In this document: one piece after another, positions 42,490 through 51,263 of the stretch
Layout: every line of letters starts with the position of its first letter
Numbering within the stretch: position 1 is the stretch's first letter
Origin: Streptomyces sp. NBC_00249
Lineage (GTDB): Bacteria > Actinomycetota > Actinomycetes > Streptomycetales > Streptomycetaceae
Assembly: GCF_026342355.1 (NCBI RefSeq)
Contig: NZ_JAPEMV010000004.1
Coordinates: 124,001 to 188,000 of the forward strand
Direction: 5' to 3'
DNA: 64,000 nucleotides
Notes under the pieces: model-generated
Database searches by the model: none
What the model was told of the DNA's origin: nothing
What the model saw: only the letters and a program-made list of their open reading frames with translations
Made by a program: the position numbers and the translations under genes

Positions 42490-43692
42490 TCACAGGGCGC
42501 AGCCCTGGCTGTCGACCCGGCCCTGCGCCGTCTTCCCGATGCGGATGTCCTCGCGGATCTCGTCCGCCGTCAGGGCGTAACCGGTGTTCGGGTCGTCGAG
42601 CGACTTCGCGAAGACGACCCCGTACACCTTGCCCTCGGGCGTCAGCAGCGGGCCGCCCGAGTTCCCCTGACGGACGGTCGCGTAGAGCGAGTACACGTCA
42701 CGGCGGACGGTGCCCCGGTGGTAGATGTCCGGGCCGTTGGCGTTGATCCGGCCGCGGACGCGGGCCGCGCGGACGTCGTAGGCGCCGTTCTCGGGGAAGC
42801 CCGCGACGATCGCGTCGCTGCCGCTCGCCGCGTCCTTGTCGCTGAACTCCAGCGCCGGGGCCTTCAGCTTGGGCACGTCCAGGACGGCGATGTCGCGCTC
42901 CCAGTCGTAGAGGACGACCTTGCCGTCGTAGAGCTTGCCCTCGCCGCCGACCTGCACGGTCGGCTCGACGACCCCGCCGACGACATGGGCGTTGGTCATC
43001 ACCTTGCCCGGCGCGAAGACGAAGCCGGTGCCCTCCAGGACCTTGCTGCAACTGGGCGCGGTGCCGACGACCTTCACGATCGACTGCTTGGCCTGCTCGC
43101 TGACGCCGCTGCGGGCGAGCCCCGGGTCGGGGGCCTTCACCTCGGTGATGGGCTCGTTCGAGAACGGGCTGAAGACCTGCGGGAAACCGTTGCGGGCGAG
43201 GGTGGAGCTGAAGTCCGAGAACCAGGTGTTGGCCTGGCCCGGCAGCACCCGCGACACACCGAGGAGCACCTTGGAGTTGCGGACCTCCTTGCCCAGCGTG
43301 GGCAGGGAGGTGCCGGCCAGGGCCGAGCCGATCAGCCAGGCCACCAGCAGCATCGCGACGACGTTGACCAGCGCTCCGCCGGTCGCGTCGAGCGCGCGGG
43401 CCGGGGACCAGGTGATGTGGCGCCGCAGCTTGTTGCCCAGATGGGTGGTCAGGGCCTGCCCGATCGAGGCACAGATGATGATCACCACGACGGCGATCAC
43501 GACCACCGTGGTGGACACCTGGGTGCCGTTGTCGGTCACCCGGTCCCAGATCAGGGGCAGCAGGGACACGGCGACGAGACCACCGCCGAGGAAGCCGATC
43601 ACCGACAGGATGCCGACGACGAACCCCTGGCGGTAGCCGACGATCGCGAACCACACGGCGGCGAGCAGCAACAGGATGTCCAGCACGTTCAC
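42490..43692 (-). CDS. marP: MarP-family membrane serine protease
   Basis: A 400-residue protease that in M. tuberculosis protects against acid and oxidative stress. The N-terminal 125 residues are a CvpA-like domain with four TMS. The periplasmic trypsin-like domain has His236 (TNAHVVGG), Asp267 (DWERDIAVLDV) and Ser345 (GNSGGPL). Two cysteines (SCSK near 215 and the QGCAL C-terminus) match the MarP disulfide. It starts at GTG 43692 (NVLDILLLL); GTG 43701 is nearly equal. It follows the CoA-NUDIX gene closely, as in mycobacteria. Confidence 0.92.
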   Translation of the reverse strand: MNVLDILLLLAAVWFAIVGYRQGFVVGILSVIGFLGGGLVAVSLLPLIWDRVTDNGTQVSTTVVVIAVVVIIICASIGQALTTHLGNKLRRHITWSPARALDATGGALVNVVAMLLVAWLIGSALAGTSLPTLGKEVRNSKVLLGVSRVLPGQANTWFSDFSSTLARNGFPQVFSPFSNEPITEVKAPDPGLARSGVSEQAKQSIVKVVGTAPSCSKVLEGTGFVFAPGKVMTNAHVVGGVVEPTVQVGGEGKLYDGKVVLYDWERDIAVLDVPKLKAPALEFSDKDAASGSDAIVAGFPENGAYDVRAARVRGRINANGPDIYHRGTVRRDVYSLYATVRQGNSGGPLLTPEGKVYGVVFAKSLDDPNTGYALTADEIREDIRIGKTAQGRVDSQGCAL

Positions 43693-43705
43693 GTGGGCCA
43701 CCGTC

Positions 43706-44422
43706 TCATGCGCGCCAGTCGAGCGGGACGAGACGTGAGCGGTCCCACGGGCGTTCCCAGCCCGCGAAGTGCAGGATCCGGTCGATCACCCCGGCCGTGA
43801 ACCCCCACACCAGGGCCGATTCCACGGTGAACCCGGGGCCTTCGTGCCCGCCCGGGTGCACCACGGTGACGCGGTGCCCGGGGTCCGTGAGATCCGCCAC
43901 GGGCACCGTGAAGACCCGGGCCGTCTCCGCCGGGTCCACGACGCCGACCGGGGACGGCTCCCGCCACCAGCCGAGCACCGGGGTCACGACGAACTCGCTG
44001 ACCGGGATGTAGAGCCGGGGCAGCACCCCGAAGAGCTGCACGCCCGCCGGATCCAGGCCGGTCTCCTCCTCGGCCTCGCGCAGGGCGGCGCGCAGCGGGC
44101 CGGTGGTGTGCGGGTCGCCGTCCTGCGGGTCCAGGGCGCCGCCGGGGAAGGAGGGCTGGCCCGCGTGCGAGCGCAGGGTGCCGGCGCGCTCCTGGAGCAG
44201 CAGCTCGGGGCCGCGCGGGCCCTCGCCGAAGAGGATCAGCACGGCCGACTGGCGGCCCCGGCCGTCCTCGGGGGGCAGGAAGCGGCTGAGCTGGCGCGGC
44301 CGGACGGTGCGGGCGGCGTCCGCGACGGGGTCGAGCCACGCGGGCAGGCCGGTGGTGGTGAGGGGCAGGCCGTCGCTCTCGCGGGCGGCGGCCGTGGCCT
44401 CGTCCTGTGTACCGCGCGTCAT
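43706..44422 (-). CDS. NUDIX hydrolase, probable CoA pyrophosphatase
   Basis: A 238-residue NUDIX protein of the NudL/CoAse type. The NUDIX box follows FPGGALDP with the canonical LREAEEETGL. The preceding LLLQERAGTLRSHAGQPSFPGG resembles the CoA-specific UPF0035 motif (LLTKRSxxLRxHxGQVxFPGG). It would cleave CoA to phosphopantetheine and 3',5'-ADP. It starts at ATG 44422 with AGGGGTG upstream. The same position as Rv3672c, upstream of marP. Confidence 0.88.
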   Translation of the reverse strand: MTRGTQDEATAAARESDGLPLTTTGLPAWLDPVADAARTVRPRQLSRFLPPEDGRGRQSAVLILFGEGPRGPELLLQERAGTLRSHAGQPSFPGGALDPQDGDPHTTGPLRAALREAEEETGLDPAGVQLFGVLPRLYIPVSEFVVTPVLGWWREPSPVGVVDPAETARVFTVPVADLTDPGHRVTVVHPGGHEGPGFTVESALVWGFTAGVIDRILHFAGWERPWDRSRLVPLDWRA

Positions 44423-44606
44423 GGGCACCCCTGTCCGCGTTCTTCCGTCAACACCGGTCAACATCCGCCAAGCCCTGCCGACATCGTCTTCCCCACCGCT
44501 GAACGCGGTCCGGGCACTGATTCGTTCCGCGCCCGGGGCGGCGTACGCGGCCCGTGCGCGGTCCGTACCCGCCGGACGCTCGCCCGGACGCCCGCCCGGC
44601 CCCCGC

Positions 44607-45584
44607 TCAGGGCTGTGTACGGGCCCCCAGGGGCGCGGCGGGGAGCCCCGGGTAGTCCGGGGGCGGGGCGAGCCGCTGGCCCGGCTGGCCGCCCTTCTCG
44701 TACTTCAACAGCTTCAGCGCCTTCTCCGGGTCCGTCTCGCCCTCCCCGTACGCCGGGCACAGCGGGGCGATGGGGCAGGCCCCGCAGGCGGGTTTGCGGG
44801 CGTGGCAGATCCGGCGGCCGTGGAAGACCACGCGGTGCGAGAGCATCGTCCACTCGCTCTTGGGGAAGATCGCGCAGATCTCCGCCTCGACCTTCTCCGG
44901 GTCCTCCTGCTCGGTCCACTTGAACCGGCGCACCAGCCGTCCGAAGTGCGTGTCGACGGTGATCCCGGGGACGCCGAAGGCGTTGCCGAGGACCACGTTC
45001 GCCGTCTTGCGGCCGACTCCGGGCAGCGTGACCAGGTCCTCGATCCGGCCGGGCACCTCGCCGCCGAAGTTGTCCCGCAGGGCCTGGGAGAGGCCGAGGA
45101 GGGACTTCGACTTGGCCCGGAAGAACCCGGTCGGCCGGATGATCTCCTCCAGGTCCTCCGGCGCGGCCGCCGCCATGTCCTCGGGGGTCGGGTAGGCGGC
45201 GAAGAGGGCCGGGGTCGTCTGGTTCACGCGCAGGTCGGTGGTCTGGGCGGAGAGGACGGTGGCGACCAGGAGCTCGAAGGGATTGCGGAAGTCCAGCTCC
45301 GGATGGGCGTACGGGTACACCTCGGCGAGCTCGCGGTTGATGCGGCGGGCGCGGCGGACCATGGCCAGGTGGGATTCCGGTTTCGGCGCGGCCGGGGCCG
45401 CGGCCTTCGCCGGTTTCGCCGGTTTCCCCGGATTCGCCGGTTTCTTGGCCGAAACTTTGCCCTGGGGGGCGGGAGGGGTCTTCGTCGAGGCCCTCGTGGG
45501 GGCCTGTTCGCCCACAGCTGAATTTAGGGCCCCGGTCACTCCCGTGGACCCCTTGGCCTGTGCTCTCACCGGCTTATTGGACAC
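44607..45584 (-). CDS. nth: Endonuclease III (DNA glycosylase/AP lyase)
   Basis: A 325-residue base-excision repair enzyme for oxidised pyrimidines. The helix-hairpin-helix is LPGVGRKTANVVL with catalytic Lys193; catalytic Asp211 is in ITVDTHFGRL. The [4Fe-4S] cluster ligands are Cys260, 267, 270 and 276 (spacing 6-2-5). The first 70 residues are a Lys/Ala/Pro-rich extension, longer than in E. coli Nth (211 residues), and may help DNA binding or be partly a start-site overcall. It is divergent from crp, the conserved arrangement. Confidence 0.95.
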   Translation of the reverse strand: MSNKPVRAQAKGSTGVTGALNSAVGEQAPTRASTKTPPAPQGKVSAKKPANPGKPAKPAKAAAPAAPKPESHLAMVRRARRINRELAEVYPYAHPELDFRNPFELLVATVLSAQTTDLRVNQTTPALFAAYPTPEDMAAAAPEDLEEIIRPTGFFRAKSKSLLGLSQALRDNFGGEVPGRIEDLVTLPGVGRKTANVVLGNAFGVPGITVDTHFGRLVRRFKWTEQEDPEKVEAEICAIFPKSEWTMLSHRVVFHGRRICHARKPACGACPIAPLCPAYGEGETDPEKALKLLKYEKGGQPGQRLAPPPDYPGLPAAPLGARTQP

Positions 45585-45685
45585 CCGGCCAGCCTAAGGC
45601 CGGGCGCCGACACCCGTCCGGACCTCAGGTAACACCACCCCGATTGGCCTCTCGCCGCACAGCACGCCCGTCCGTCCGGCATCCT

Positions 45686-45701
45686 TGTGATTGATCGCAC
45701 T
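45686..45701 (+). promoter_or_regulatory. Candidate CRP-binding site between nth and crp
   Basis: TGTG-attgatcg-CACT, close to the TGTG-N8-CACA dyad bound by CRP-family regulators. It lies 65 bases upstream of the crp start codon. Autoregulation of crp, and control of nth, are possible. Confidence 0.45.
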
Positions 45702-45765
45702 GTTTCAGCCGTCCGGCAAAATGGGGAGCGGTCCCCACTAACTGGTCGACATAGGAGAGAGACTC

Positions 45766-46440
45766 GTGGACGACGTTCTGCGGCGTGCCCCGCTTTTCGC
45801 GGCGCTCGATGACGAGCAGGCCGCGGAGCTCCGCGCCTCCATGGGCGAGGTGACCCTCGCACGCGGCGACGCCCTGTTCCACGAGGGCGACCCCGGCGAC
45901 CGGCTCTACGTGGTGACCGAGGGCAAGGTGAAGCTCCACCGCACCTCCCCCGACGGCCGCGAGAACATGCTGGCCGTCCTCGGCCCCGGCGAGCTGATCG
46001 GCGAGCTGTCGCTCTTCGACCCGGGCCCGCGCACCGCCACCGCCACCGCCCTGACCGAGGTCAAGCTCCTCGGCCTCGGCCACGGCGACCTCCAGCCCTG
46101 GCTGAACGCCCGGCCCGAGGTCGCGACCGCGCTGCTGCGCGCCGTCGCCCGGCGCCTGCGCAAGACCAACGACCAGATGTCCGACCTGGTCTTCTCCGAC
46201 GTCCCCGGCCGTGTCGCCCGGGCCCTCCTCGACCTGTCGCGCCGCTTCGGCGTGCAGTCGGAAGAGGGCATCCACGTGGTGCACGACCTGACGCAGGAGG
46301 AGCTGGCCCAGCTCGTCGGCGCCTCGCGCGAGACCGTGAACAAGGCCCTGGCCGACTTCGCGGGCCGCGGCTGGCTCCGCCTGGAGGCCCGCGCCGTGAT
46401 CCTGCTGGACGTGGAGCGCCTCGCGAAGCGCTCCCGCTGA
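45766..46440 (+). CDS. crp: cAMP receptor protein, Crp/Fnr family regulator
   Basis: A 224-residue transcription regulator. The cyclic nucleotide domain covers residues 1-120, with the phosphate-binding cassette region GELIGELSLFDPGPRTATATA. A long dimerisation helix follows, then a winged helix-turn-helix (LTQEELAQLVGASRETVNKAL). It is the orthologue of S. coelicolor Crp (needed for germination and controlling antibiotic production) and M. tuberculosis Rv3676. The start is GTG 45766, with GGAGAGA upstream. A very strong terminator follows. Confidence 0.95.
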   Translation: MDDVLRRAPLFAALDDEQAAELRASMGEVTLARGDALFHEGDPGDRLYVVTEGKVKLHRTSPDGRENMLAVLGPGELIGELSLFDPGPRTATATALTEVKLLGLGHGDLQPWLNARPEVATALLRAVARRLRKTNDQMSDLVFSDVPGRVARALLDLSRRFGVQSEEGIHVVHDLTQEELAQLVGASRETVNKALADFAGRGWLRLEARAVILLDVERLAKRSR

Positions 46441-46453
46441 CACCGACGCACAG

Positions 46454-46489
46454 GCAGGGCCCCGTCCGGACCCCCGGACGGGGCCCTGC
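46454..46489 (+). terminator. Terminator of crp
   Basis: Perfect 16-base stem (46454-46469 with 46474-46489) around a four-base ACCC loop, 14 bases after the crp stop codon. Confidence 0.88.
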
Positions 46490-46566
46490 GTGCGTCCGGG
46501 GGCCCTCGGCCCGCGGAGGGCCGTAAATGAGCTGCTCCGGGGCCCCAGGCGGGTCACAGTGGCCCC

Positions 46567-47370
46567 ATGGGGCACAGAGGGCTGGACGCGTACGGGTACT
46601 TCGAGCGGGAGGGCTCGCTCGGCACGGTGCGGCCGGAGTTCGCCGGCCTCGTCGCCGCCGCGCGCGGCCGGATCCTCGAGGCGTACGGGGGCCGGCTGCA
46701 CAGCGCGTACCTCTACGGTTCCGTGCCGCGCGGCACCGCCCGCCCCGGGCGCTCCGACCTCGACCTGCTGCTCGCCCTGCACCGAGAGCCCACCGACGAG
46801 GACCGGGACACGGCCGAGGTGCTGGGTCGGGGGCTCGACCAGGACTTCCCGGAGATCGACGGGGTCGGCATCCTGCTGTACGGCAAGGAGACCCTGCTGA
46901 GCGAGCGGGAACGTCACGACCTGGGCTGGTTCCTCGCCTGCCTGTGCACGCCGCTGCTCGGGGCCGATCTCGCCGAGCACCTGCCCCGCTACCGGCCGGA
47001 CAGCCTGCTCGCCCGCGAGACCAACGGCGACCTGGCCCTCGTCCTGCCCAGGTGGCGGGCCCGCTTCGCGGCGGCCTCCGAGCCCTCCGAGTACCGCCGG
47101 ATGAGCCGGTCCTTCGCCCGGCACCTGGTGCGCACCGGATTCACCCTGGTCATGCCCCGGTGGGGCGGCTGGACCAGTGACCTCGCCGAGTCCGCGGAGA
47201 TCTTCGGCCGCTACTACCCGGAGCGGGCGGCCCAGATGCGGGCCGCGGCCGCCGTGGCGCTGGACCCCGTGGAGGACCCGGCCGTGGTGCGGCGGTACAT
47301 CGAGGACCTCGGGCCGTGGCTCGCGGACGAGTACACCGCCCGGCACGGCACGAAGGCGCCGCGGGACTAG
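46567..47370 (+). CDS. Nucleotidyltransferase-domain protein (aminoglycoside adenylyltransferase-like)
   Basis: A 267-residue protein with the minimal nucleotidyltransferase motif GS...D-x-D: YLYGSVPRGTARPGRSDLDLLL (split motif, Asp pair about 68-70). The rest is helical, resembling the HEPN-like partner half of kanamycin/streptomycin adenylyltransferases. It could modify an antibiotic, a protein or tRNA. The stop overlaps the convergent L7/L12-like gene by a few bases. The substrate is unknown. Confidence 0.72.
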   Translation: MGHRGLDAYGYFEREGSLGTVRPEFAGLVAAARGRILEAYGGRLHSAYLYGSVPRGTARPGRSDLDLLLALHREPTDEDRDTAEVLGRGLDQDFPEIDGVGILLYGKETLLSERERHDLGWFLACLCTPLLGADLAEHLPRYRPDSLLARETNGDLALVLPRWRARFAAASEPSEYRRMSRSFARHLVRTGFTLVMPRWGGWTSDLAESAEIFGRYYPERAAQMRAAAAVALDPVEDPAVVRRYIEDLGPWLADEYTARHGTKAPRD

Positions 47371-47663
47371 CTCTTGGCGGGCTCCAGGGCCTCTACCGCC
47401 CGCTTGGCCTCGGCCAGGCCGACGCCGGTGATCCCCCGGTAGACCTTGATGGCGGAGATGGTGCGGCCGTCGCGCATCAGGGCGCGCACCTCGTCCAGTC
47501 CGGCCGGCTCCGGCTCCTCGACGCCCAGGTGGTCCAGGAGCAGGCCCAGGCGGCGCTCCAGCCGGTCCGCCCGGTCCTCCAGGGCCCGCATCCGCAGGGT
47601 CACCGTGGAGGTGATCCAGCCGGCCGTGGCGAGCACCGCGAGCAGCAGGAAAAGGGTGTTCAT
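47367..47663 (-). CDS. Membrane-anchored ribosomal protein L7/L12 C-terminal-like protein
   Basis: A 98-residue protein. It has an N-terminal TMS (NTLFLLLAVLATAGWITS), a short coiled-coil region (LEDRADRLERRLGLLL), then about 35 residues that look like the L7/L12 C-terminal domain (ALMRDGRTISAIKVYRGITGVGLAEAKRAVEAL, cited in part). Similar proteins occur across actinobacteria. The membrane anchor argues against a ribosomal role. Its start overlaps the MBL gene stop as ATGA. Confidence 0.72.
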   Translation of the reverse strand: MNTLFLLLAVLATAGWITSTVTLRMRALEDRADRLERRLGLLLDHLGVEEPEPAGLDEVRALMRDGRTISAIKVYRGITGVGLAEAKRAVEALEPAKS

Positions 47664-48505
47664 TCAGGTCCCCCCGGGATCAGTCCGTGATCACGAAGGT
47701 ACTCGAGCTGCGCCCGGACGGACCACGTGGCCGCGGGCCACAGCGAGCGGTCCACATCGGCGTAGACCTGGGCGACGACCTGCTCCGCGGTGAGGAACCC
47801 GTTCTCCACGGCCGTCTCGACCTGCGCCAGCCGGTGCGCGCGGTGGGCCAGGTAGTACTCGACGACGCCCTGGGCGTCCTCCAGCACCGGCCCGTGGCCC
47901 GGCAGGACCGTGTGGACGCCGTCGTCGACGGTGAGGGAGCGCAGCCGGCGCAAGGAGTCCAGGTAGTCGCCGAGGCGGCCGTCGGGGTGCGCGACGACGG
48001 TGGTGCCGCGGCCCAGGATCGTGTCGCCGGTCAGGACCGCGCGGTCGGCGGGCAGGTGGAAGCAGAGCGAGTCGGCGGTGTGCCCGGGGGTCGGGACCAC
48101 GCGCAGTTCCAGGCCGCCGGTGCGGATGACGTTCCCGGCGGCCAGGCCCTCGTCGCCGAGGCGCAGCGCGGGGTCGAGGGCGCGGACCTTCGTACCGGTG
48201 AGCTCGGCGAAGCGGCCGGCGCCCTCGGCGTGGTCGGGGTGGCCGTGGGTGAGGAGGGTGAGGGCGATCCGCTTGCCGGCGCTCTCGGCGGCGGCGACGA
48301 CGGCCTTCAGGTGGGTCTCGTCCAGCGGGCCGGGGTCGATGACGACGGCCAGCTCGGAGTCGGGCTCCGACACCAGCCAGGTGTTGGTGCCGTCCAGGGT
48401 CATCGCCGAGGCGTTGGGGGCGAGCACGTTGACGGCGCGGGCGGTCGCCGGCCCGGAGGAGACCACGCCGCGGGGCTGGCCGGGCAGGGCTGCGGCGTCG
48501 GTCAT
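47660..48505 (-). CDS. Metallo-beta-lactamase-fold hydrolase
   Basis: A 281-residue MBL-fold protein of the LACTB2/glyoxalase II-like group. Metal ligands are in THGHPDHAEG (HxHxDH), GHTADS and GDTILG, and the last His is in LPGHGPV. The substrate may be a thioester, nucleic acid or other ester. It corresponds in place to Rv3677c. It overlaps the upstream NUDIX gene stop and the downstream gene start as ATGA, so all three are coupled. Confidence 0.88.
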   Translation of the reverse strand: MTDAAALPGQPRGVVSSGPATARAVNVLAPNASAMTLDGTNTWLVSEPDSELAVVIDPGPLDETHLKAVVAAAESAGKRIALTLLTHGHPDHAEGAGRFAELTGTKVRALDPALRLGDEGLAAGNVIRTGGLELRVVPTPGHTADSLCFHLPADRAVLTGDTILGRGTTVVAHPDGRLGDYLDSLRRLRSLTVDDGVHTVLPGHGPVLEDAQGVVEYYLAHRAHRLAQVETAVENGFLTAEQVVAQVYADVDRSLWPAATWSVRAQLEYLRDHGLIPGGPE

Positions 48506-49410
48506 GCGGGGCCTCCCGGGCGTACTCGCTTGGTGAACTCCTCGTGGCCCGGCCAGCTCAGCACCAGCTCACCGTCCTCCAGCGTGGCCTGGGCGAGAAC
48601 GGCGGTCAGGTCCTGCCCGGCGGCCGCGCCGAGGGCCCCGGCGGCGCTCGGGTAGGGCTGGAGGGAGCGCAGCGTGGAGATGGTGGGCGGCATCATCAGC
48701 AGCTCGCCCTTGTCATAACCGGCGGCGGCGTCCGCGGGGCGGATCCAGACGGTCCGGTCGGCCTCGGTGGAGGCGTTGCGGGTGCGCTGGCCCTCCGGGA
48801 GGGCGGCGACGAAGAACCACGTGTCGTAGCGGCGCGGCTCGAACTCGGGAGTGATCCAGCGGGCCCACGCCCCGAGCAGGTCGGAACGCAGCAGCAGGCC
48901 GCGCCGGTCGAGGAACTCGGCGAAGGACAGCTCACGGCCTACGAGGGCCTCCCGGTCGGCCTCCCAGTCGTCCCCGGTGGTGTCGCCGACGACGGTGTCG
49001 GGGGTCTCCCCGGCGAGGAGTACGCCCGCCTCCTCGAAGGTTTCCCGGACGGCCCCGCAGACGATGGCCTGGGCGGTGGCGGCGTCGGTGCCGAGGCGTG
49101 CCGCCCAGACGTCCTGGCCGGGTCCGGCCCAGCCGATGCGGTGGTCCTCGTCGCGGGGGTCGACGCCGCCGCCGGGGTAGGCGTAGGCGCCGCCGGCGAA
49201 GGCCATGGAGGCGCGGCGGCGGAGCATGTGCACGGCGGGGCCGTCGGGGGTGTCGCGGAGCAGCATGACGGTGGCGGCGCGCTTGGGTTCCACCGGGGTG
49301 AGGGTGCCGTCCGCGAGCGCGCGGATGCGGGCGGGCCACTCCGGGGGGTACCACTGGCCTCCGGCGGGCTGGGTGGGCTTCGGCGGCTGACCGTGCTGAC
49401 CATTCGGCAT
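48502..49410 (-). CDS. NUDIX hydrolase
   Basis: A 302-residue protein with NUDIX signature residues in GAVRETFEEAGVLL; the Gly-rich part (FAGGAYAYPGGGVDPRD) precedes it by an insertion of about 35 residues, longer than in the canonical 23-residue box. It resembles the NUDT19/RNUDIX group, thought to act on CoA derivatives. The N-terminal 20 residues are Pro/Gln-rich. First gene after the hairpin repeat, coupled downstream to the MBL gene. Confidence 0.82.
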   Translation of the reverse strand: MPNGQHGQPPKPTQPAGGQWYPPEWPARIRALADGTLTPVEPKRAATVMLLRDTPDGPAVHMLRRRASMAFAGGAYAYPGGGVDPRDEDHRIGWAGPGQDVWAARLGTDAATAQAIVCGAVRETFEEAGVLLAGETPDTVVGDTTGDDWEADREALVGRELSFAEFLDRRGLLLRSDLLGAWARWITPEFEPRRYDTWFFVAALPEGQRTRNASTEADRTVWIRPADAAAGYDKGELLMMPPTISTLRSLQPYPSAAGALGAAAGQDLTAVLAQATLEDGELVLSWPGHEEFTKRVRPGGPA

Positions 49411-49540
49411 GGGCGGATGCTACGGCCATCCGGCCCGATGTTCGAGGGCCCCCCGCCTGCGCCGCGGACGCCCCCCGCTGCGCGGTGCCGCTCCCCGCCC
49501 CGCCCTTCGCCCGTTCCCCGGGGCTCCGCCCCAGACCCCG

Positions 49541-49594
49541 CGCCTCAAACGCCGGCGGGGCTGGATTCATCCAGCCCCGCCGGCGTTTGAGGCG
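49541..49594. repeat. REP-like perfect palindrome, terminator of ridA
   Basis: A 26-base perfect stem (49541-49566 with 49569-49594) around a two-base loop, located eight bases beyond the RidA stop codon. The arm begins CGCCTCAAACGCCGGCGGGG, a sequence I have often seen between genes in Streptomyces. It is preceded by CGGGGCTCCGCCCC (49519-49532), another small palindrome. This is probably a dispersed repeat family doubling as a terminator. Confidence 0.8.
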
Positions 49595-49601
49595 GGAACG
49601 G

Positions 49602-50072
49602 TCAGGAGGGGAGAAGTTCGACCTGGATCTCGATCTCCACCGGGGCGTCGAGCGGGAGGACCGCCACGCCGACCGCGCTGCGGGCGTGGACGCCCTTCTC
49701 GCCGAGGACCTCGCCGAGCAGCTCGCTCGCACCGTTCAGCACGCCCGGCTGGGCGGTGAAGTCGGGGGCGGAGGCGACGAAGCCGACGACCTTCACGACA
49801 CGCGCGATGCGGTCGAGGTCACCGACGACCGACTTGACGGCGGCCAGCGCGTTCAGCGCGCAGGTCGCGGCCAGCTGCTTGGCCTGTTCCGCCGAGACCT
49901 CCGCGCCGACCTTGCCGGTCAGCGGGAGCTTGCCCTTCACCATCGGGAGCTGCCCGGCGGTGAACACGTAGTCACCCGACCGGACGGCCGGCTGGTACGT
50001 GGCCAGCGGCGGGACGACCTCGGGCAGGGTCAGGCCGAGCTCTGCGAGCCTCGCCTCGACGACGCCGCTCAT
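49602..50072 (-). CDS. RidA family protein
   Basis: A 156-residue YjgF/RidA-fold protein of the larger Rv3678c-like subgroup. RidA proteins deaminate reactive enamine/imine intermediates. The key Arg-Lys/Glu layout of classical RidA is not obvious in this subgroup, so activity is unproven. It starts at ATG 50072 overlapping the DUF4177 stop as ATGA. The hairpin repeat follows. Confidence 0.84.
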   Translation of the reverse strand: MSGVVEARLAELGLTLPEVVPPLATYQPAVRSGDYVFTAGQLPMVKGKLPLTGKVGAEVSAEQAKQLAATCALNALAAVKSVVGDLDRIARVVKVVGFVASAPDFTAQPGVLNGASELLGEVLGEKGVHARSAVGVAVLPLDAPVEIEIQVELLPS

Positions 50073-50230
50073 GCCTTCTCCCGCTTGAGGTAGGCCACGA
50101 GCTGCTCGGGGTTGTTCGGGCCGGGCACGACCTGGACGAGCTCCCAGCCGTCCTCGCCCCAGGTGTCCAGGATCTGCTTGGTGGCGTGGACAAGCAGCGG
50201 GACGGTCGCGTATTCGAACTTCTTGGTCAT
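50069..50230 (-). CDS. DUF4177 small protein
   Basis: A 53-residue protein (MTKKFEYATVPLLVHATKQI... ending LVAYLKREKA). The pattern KxEYxxVPL...WGEDGWELVQV is that of DUF4177. It starts at ATG 50230, very near the divergent ArsA-like gene. The function is unknown. It is conserved upstream of RidA in actinobacteria. Confidence 0.78.
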   Translation of the reverse strand: MTKKFEYATVPLLVHATKQILDTWGEDGWELVQVVPGPNNPEQLVAYLKREKA

Positions 50231-50261
50231 GGGGGCGAGCGTAATGCCTGAGCGGGAGTGG

Positions 50262-50277
50262 TTAGGCTCGGACGCTG
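50262..50277 (+). promoter_or_regulatory. Probable -10 box of a leaderless ArsA-like transcript
   Basis: TAGGCT at 50262-50267, nine bases before the GTG at 50277. This spacing, with no ribosome binding site, is typical for leaderless mRNA in Streptomyces. A -35 box is not obvious. Confidence 0.4.
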
Positions 50278-51263
50278 TGAGCAGGCTCCAGGTGGTCAGC
50301 GGCAAGGGCGGCACCGGCAAGACCACGGTCGCCGCGGCACTCGCGCTGGCCCTCGCGCGCGAGGGCAGGCGGACTCTTCTCGTGGAGGTCGAGGGCAGGC
50401 AGGGCATCGCACAGCTTTTCGGCGCGGAGGCGCTCCCCTACGAGGAGCGCAAGATCGCGGTCGCGCCCGGCGGGGGCGGGGGTGAGGTGTACGCGCTCGC
50501 CATCGACGCCGAGCGGGCGCTGCTGGACTACCTCCAGATGTTCTACAAGCTGGGCTCGGCCGGCCGAGCCCTGAAGAAGCTCGGCGCGATCGACTTCGCG
50601 ACGACCATCGCCCCCGGTCTGCGGGACGTGCTGCTGACGGGCAAGGCGTGCGAGGCGGTGCGGCGCAAGGACAAGGCCGGGCGGTTCGTCTACGACCACG
50701 TGGTCATGGACGCTCCGCCGACGGGCCGGATCACCCGCTTCCTGAACGTCAACGACGAGGTGGCGGGGCTGGCCCGGTTCGGGCCGATCCACAATCAGGC
50801 GCAGGCCGTCATGAAGGTGCTGAAGTCCCCGGAGACGGCGGTGCACCTGGTGACGCTGCTGGAGGAGATGCCCGTCCAGGAGACCGCCGACGGGATCGCG
50901 GAACTGCGGCAGGCCGGACTGCCGTTCGGCCGGGTCATCGTCAACATGGTGCGCCCGCACCACCTGGACGAGAGCACCCTGCGGGAGGCCGCGGACGGGC
51001 GGCGGGCGGAGATCGCCCGGGCGCTGTCCCGTGCCGGGCTGGGCGGCGCACGGCGGGGCGGGCTGGCCGAGCGCCTGGTGGAGCCGCTCCTGACGCAGGC
51101 AGCCGAGCACGCGAGCCGGGTCGAGCTGGAGCGGGAGCAGCGCGCGGTGCTGGCGGGCCTGGACGTGCCGACGTACGAACTCCCCCTGCTCGGCTCGGGG
51201 ATGGAGCTGGCCGGGCTGTACGAGCTGGCCGTGGAACTCCGCAAGCAGGCGGACGCCGAATGA
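50277..51263 (+). CDS. ArsA-like (GET3/BagA) ATPase, first of a pair
   Basis: A 328-residue SIMIBI ATPase. Deviant P-loop GKGGTGKTT (residues 8-16), switch I (LLVEVEGRQGIAQLF), Walker B region VVMDAPPTGRI. It is orthologous in place and pair structure to Rv3679, half of a heterodimeric ATPase linked to envelope and heat-shock protection in mycobacteria. GTG 50277 is chosen over ATG 50244, which would include a TTA codon and lies over the -10 box. The stop overlaps the next start as ATGA. Confidence 0.88.
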   Translation: MSRLQVVSGKGGTGKTTVAAALALALAREGRRTLLVEVEGRQGIAQLFGAEALPYEERKIAVAPGGGGGEVYALAIDAERALLDYLQMFYKLGSAGRALKKLGAIDFATTIAPGLRDVLLTGKACEAVRRKDKAGRFVYDHVVMDAPPTGRITRFLNVNDEVAGLARFGPIHNQAQAVMKVLKSPETAVHLVTLLEEMPVQETADGIAELRQAGLPFGRVIVNMVRPHHLDESTLREAADGRRAEIARALSRAGLGGARRGGLAERLVEPLLTQAAEHASRVELEREQRAVLAGLDVPTYELPLLGSGMELAGLYELAVELRKQADAE

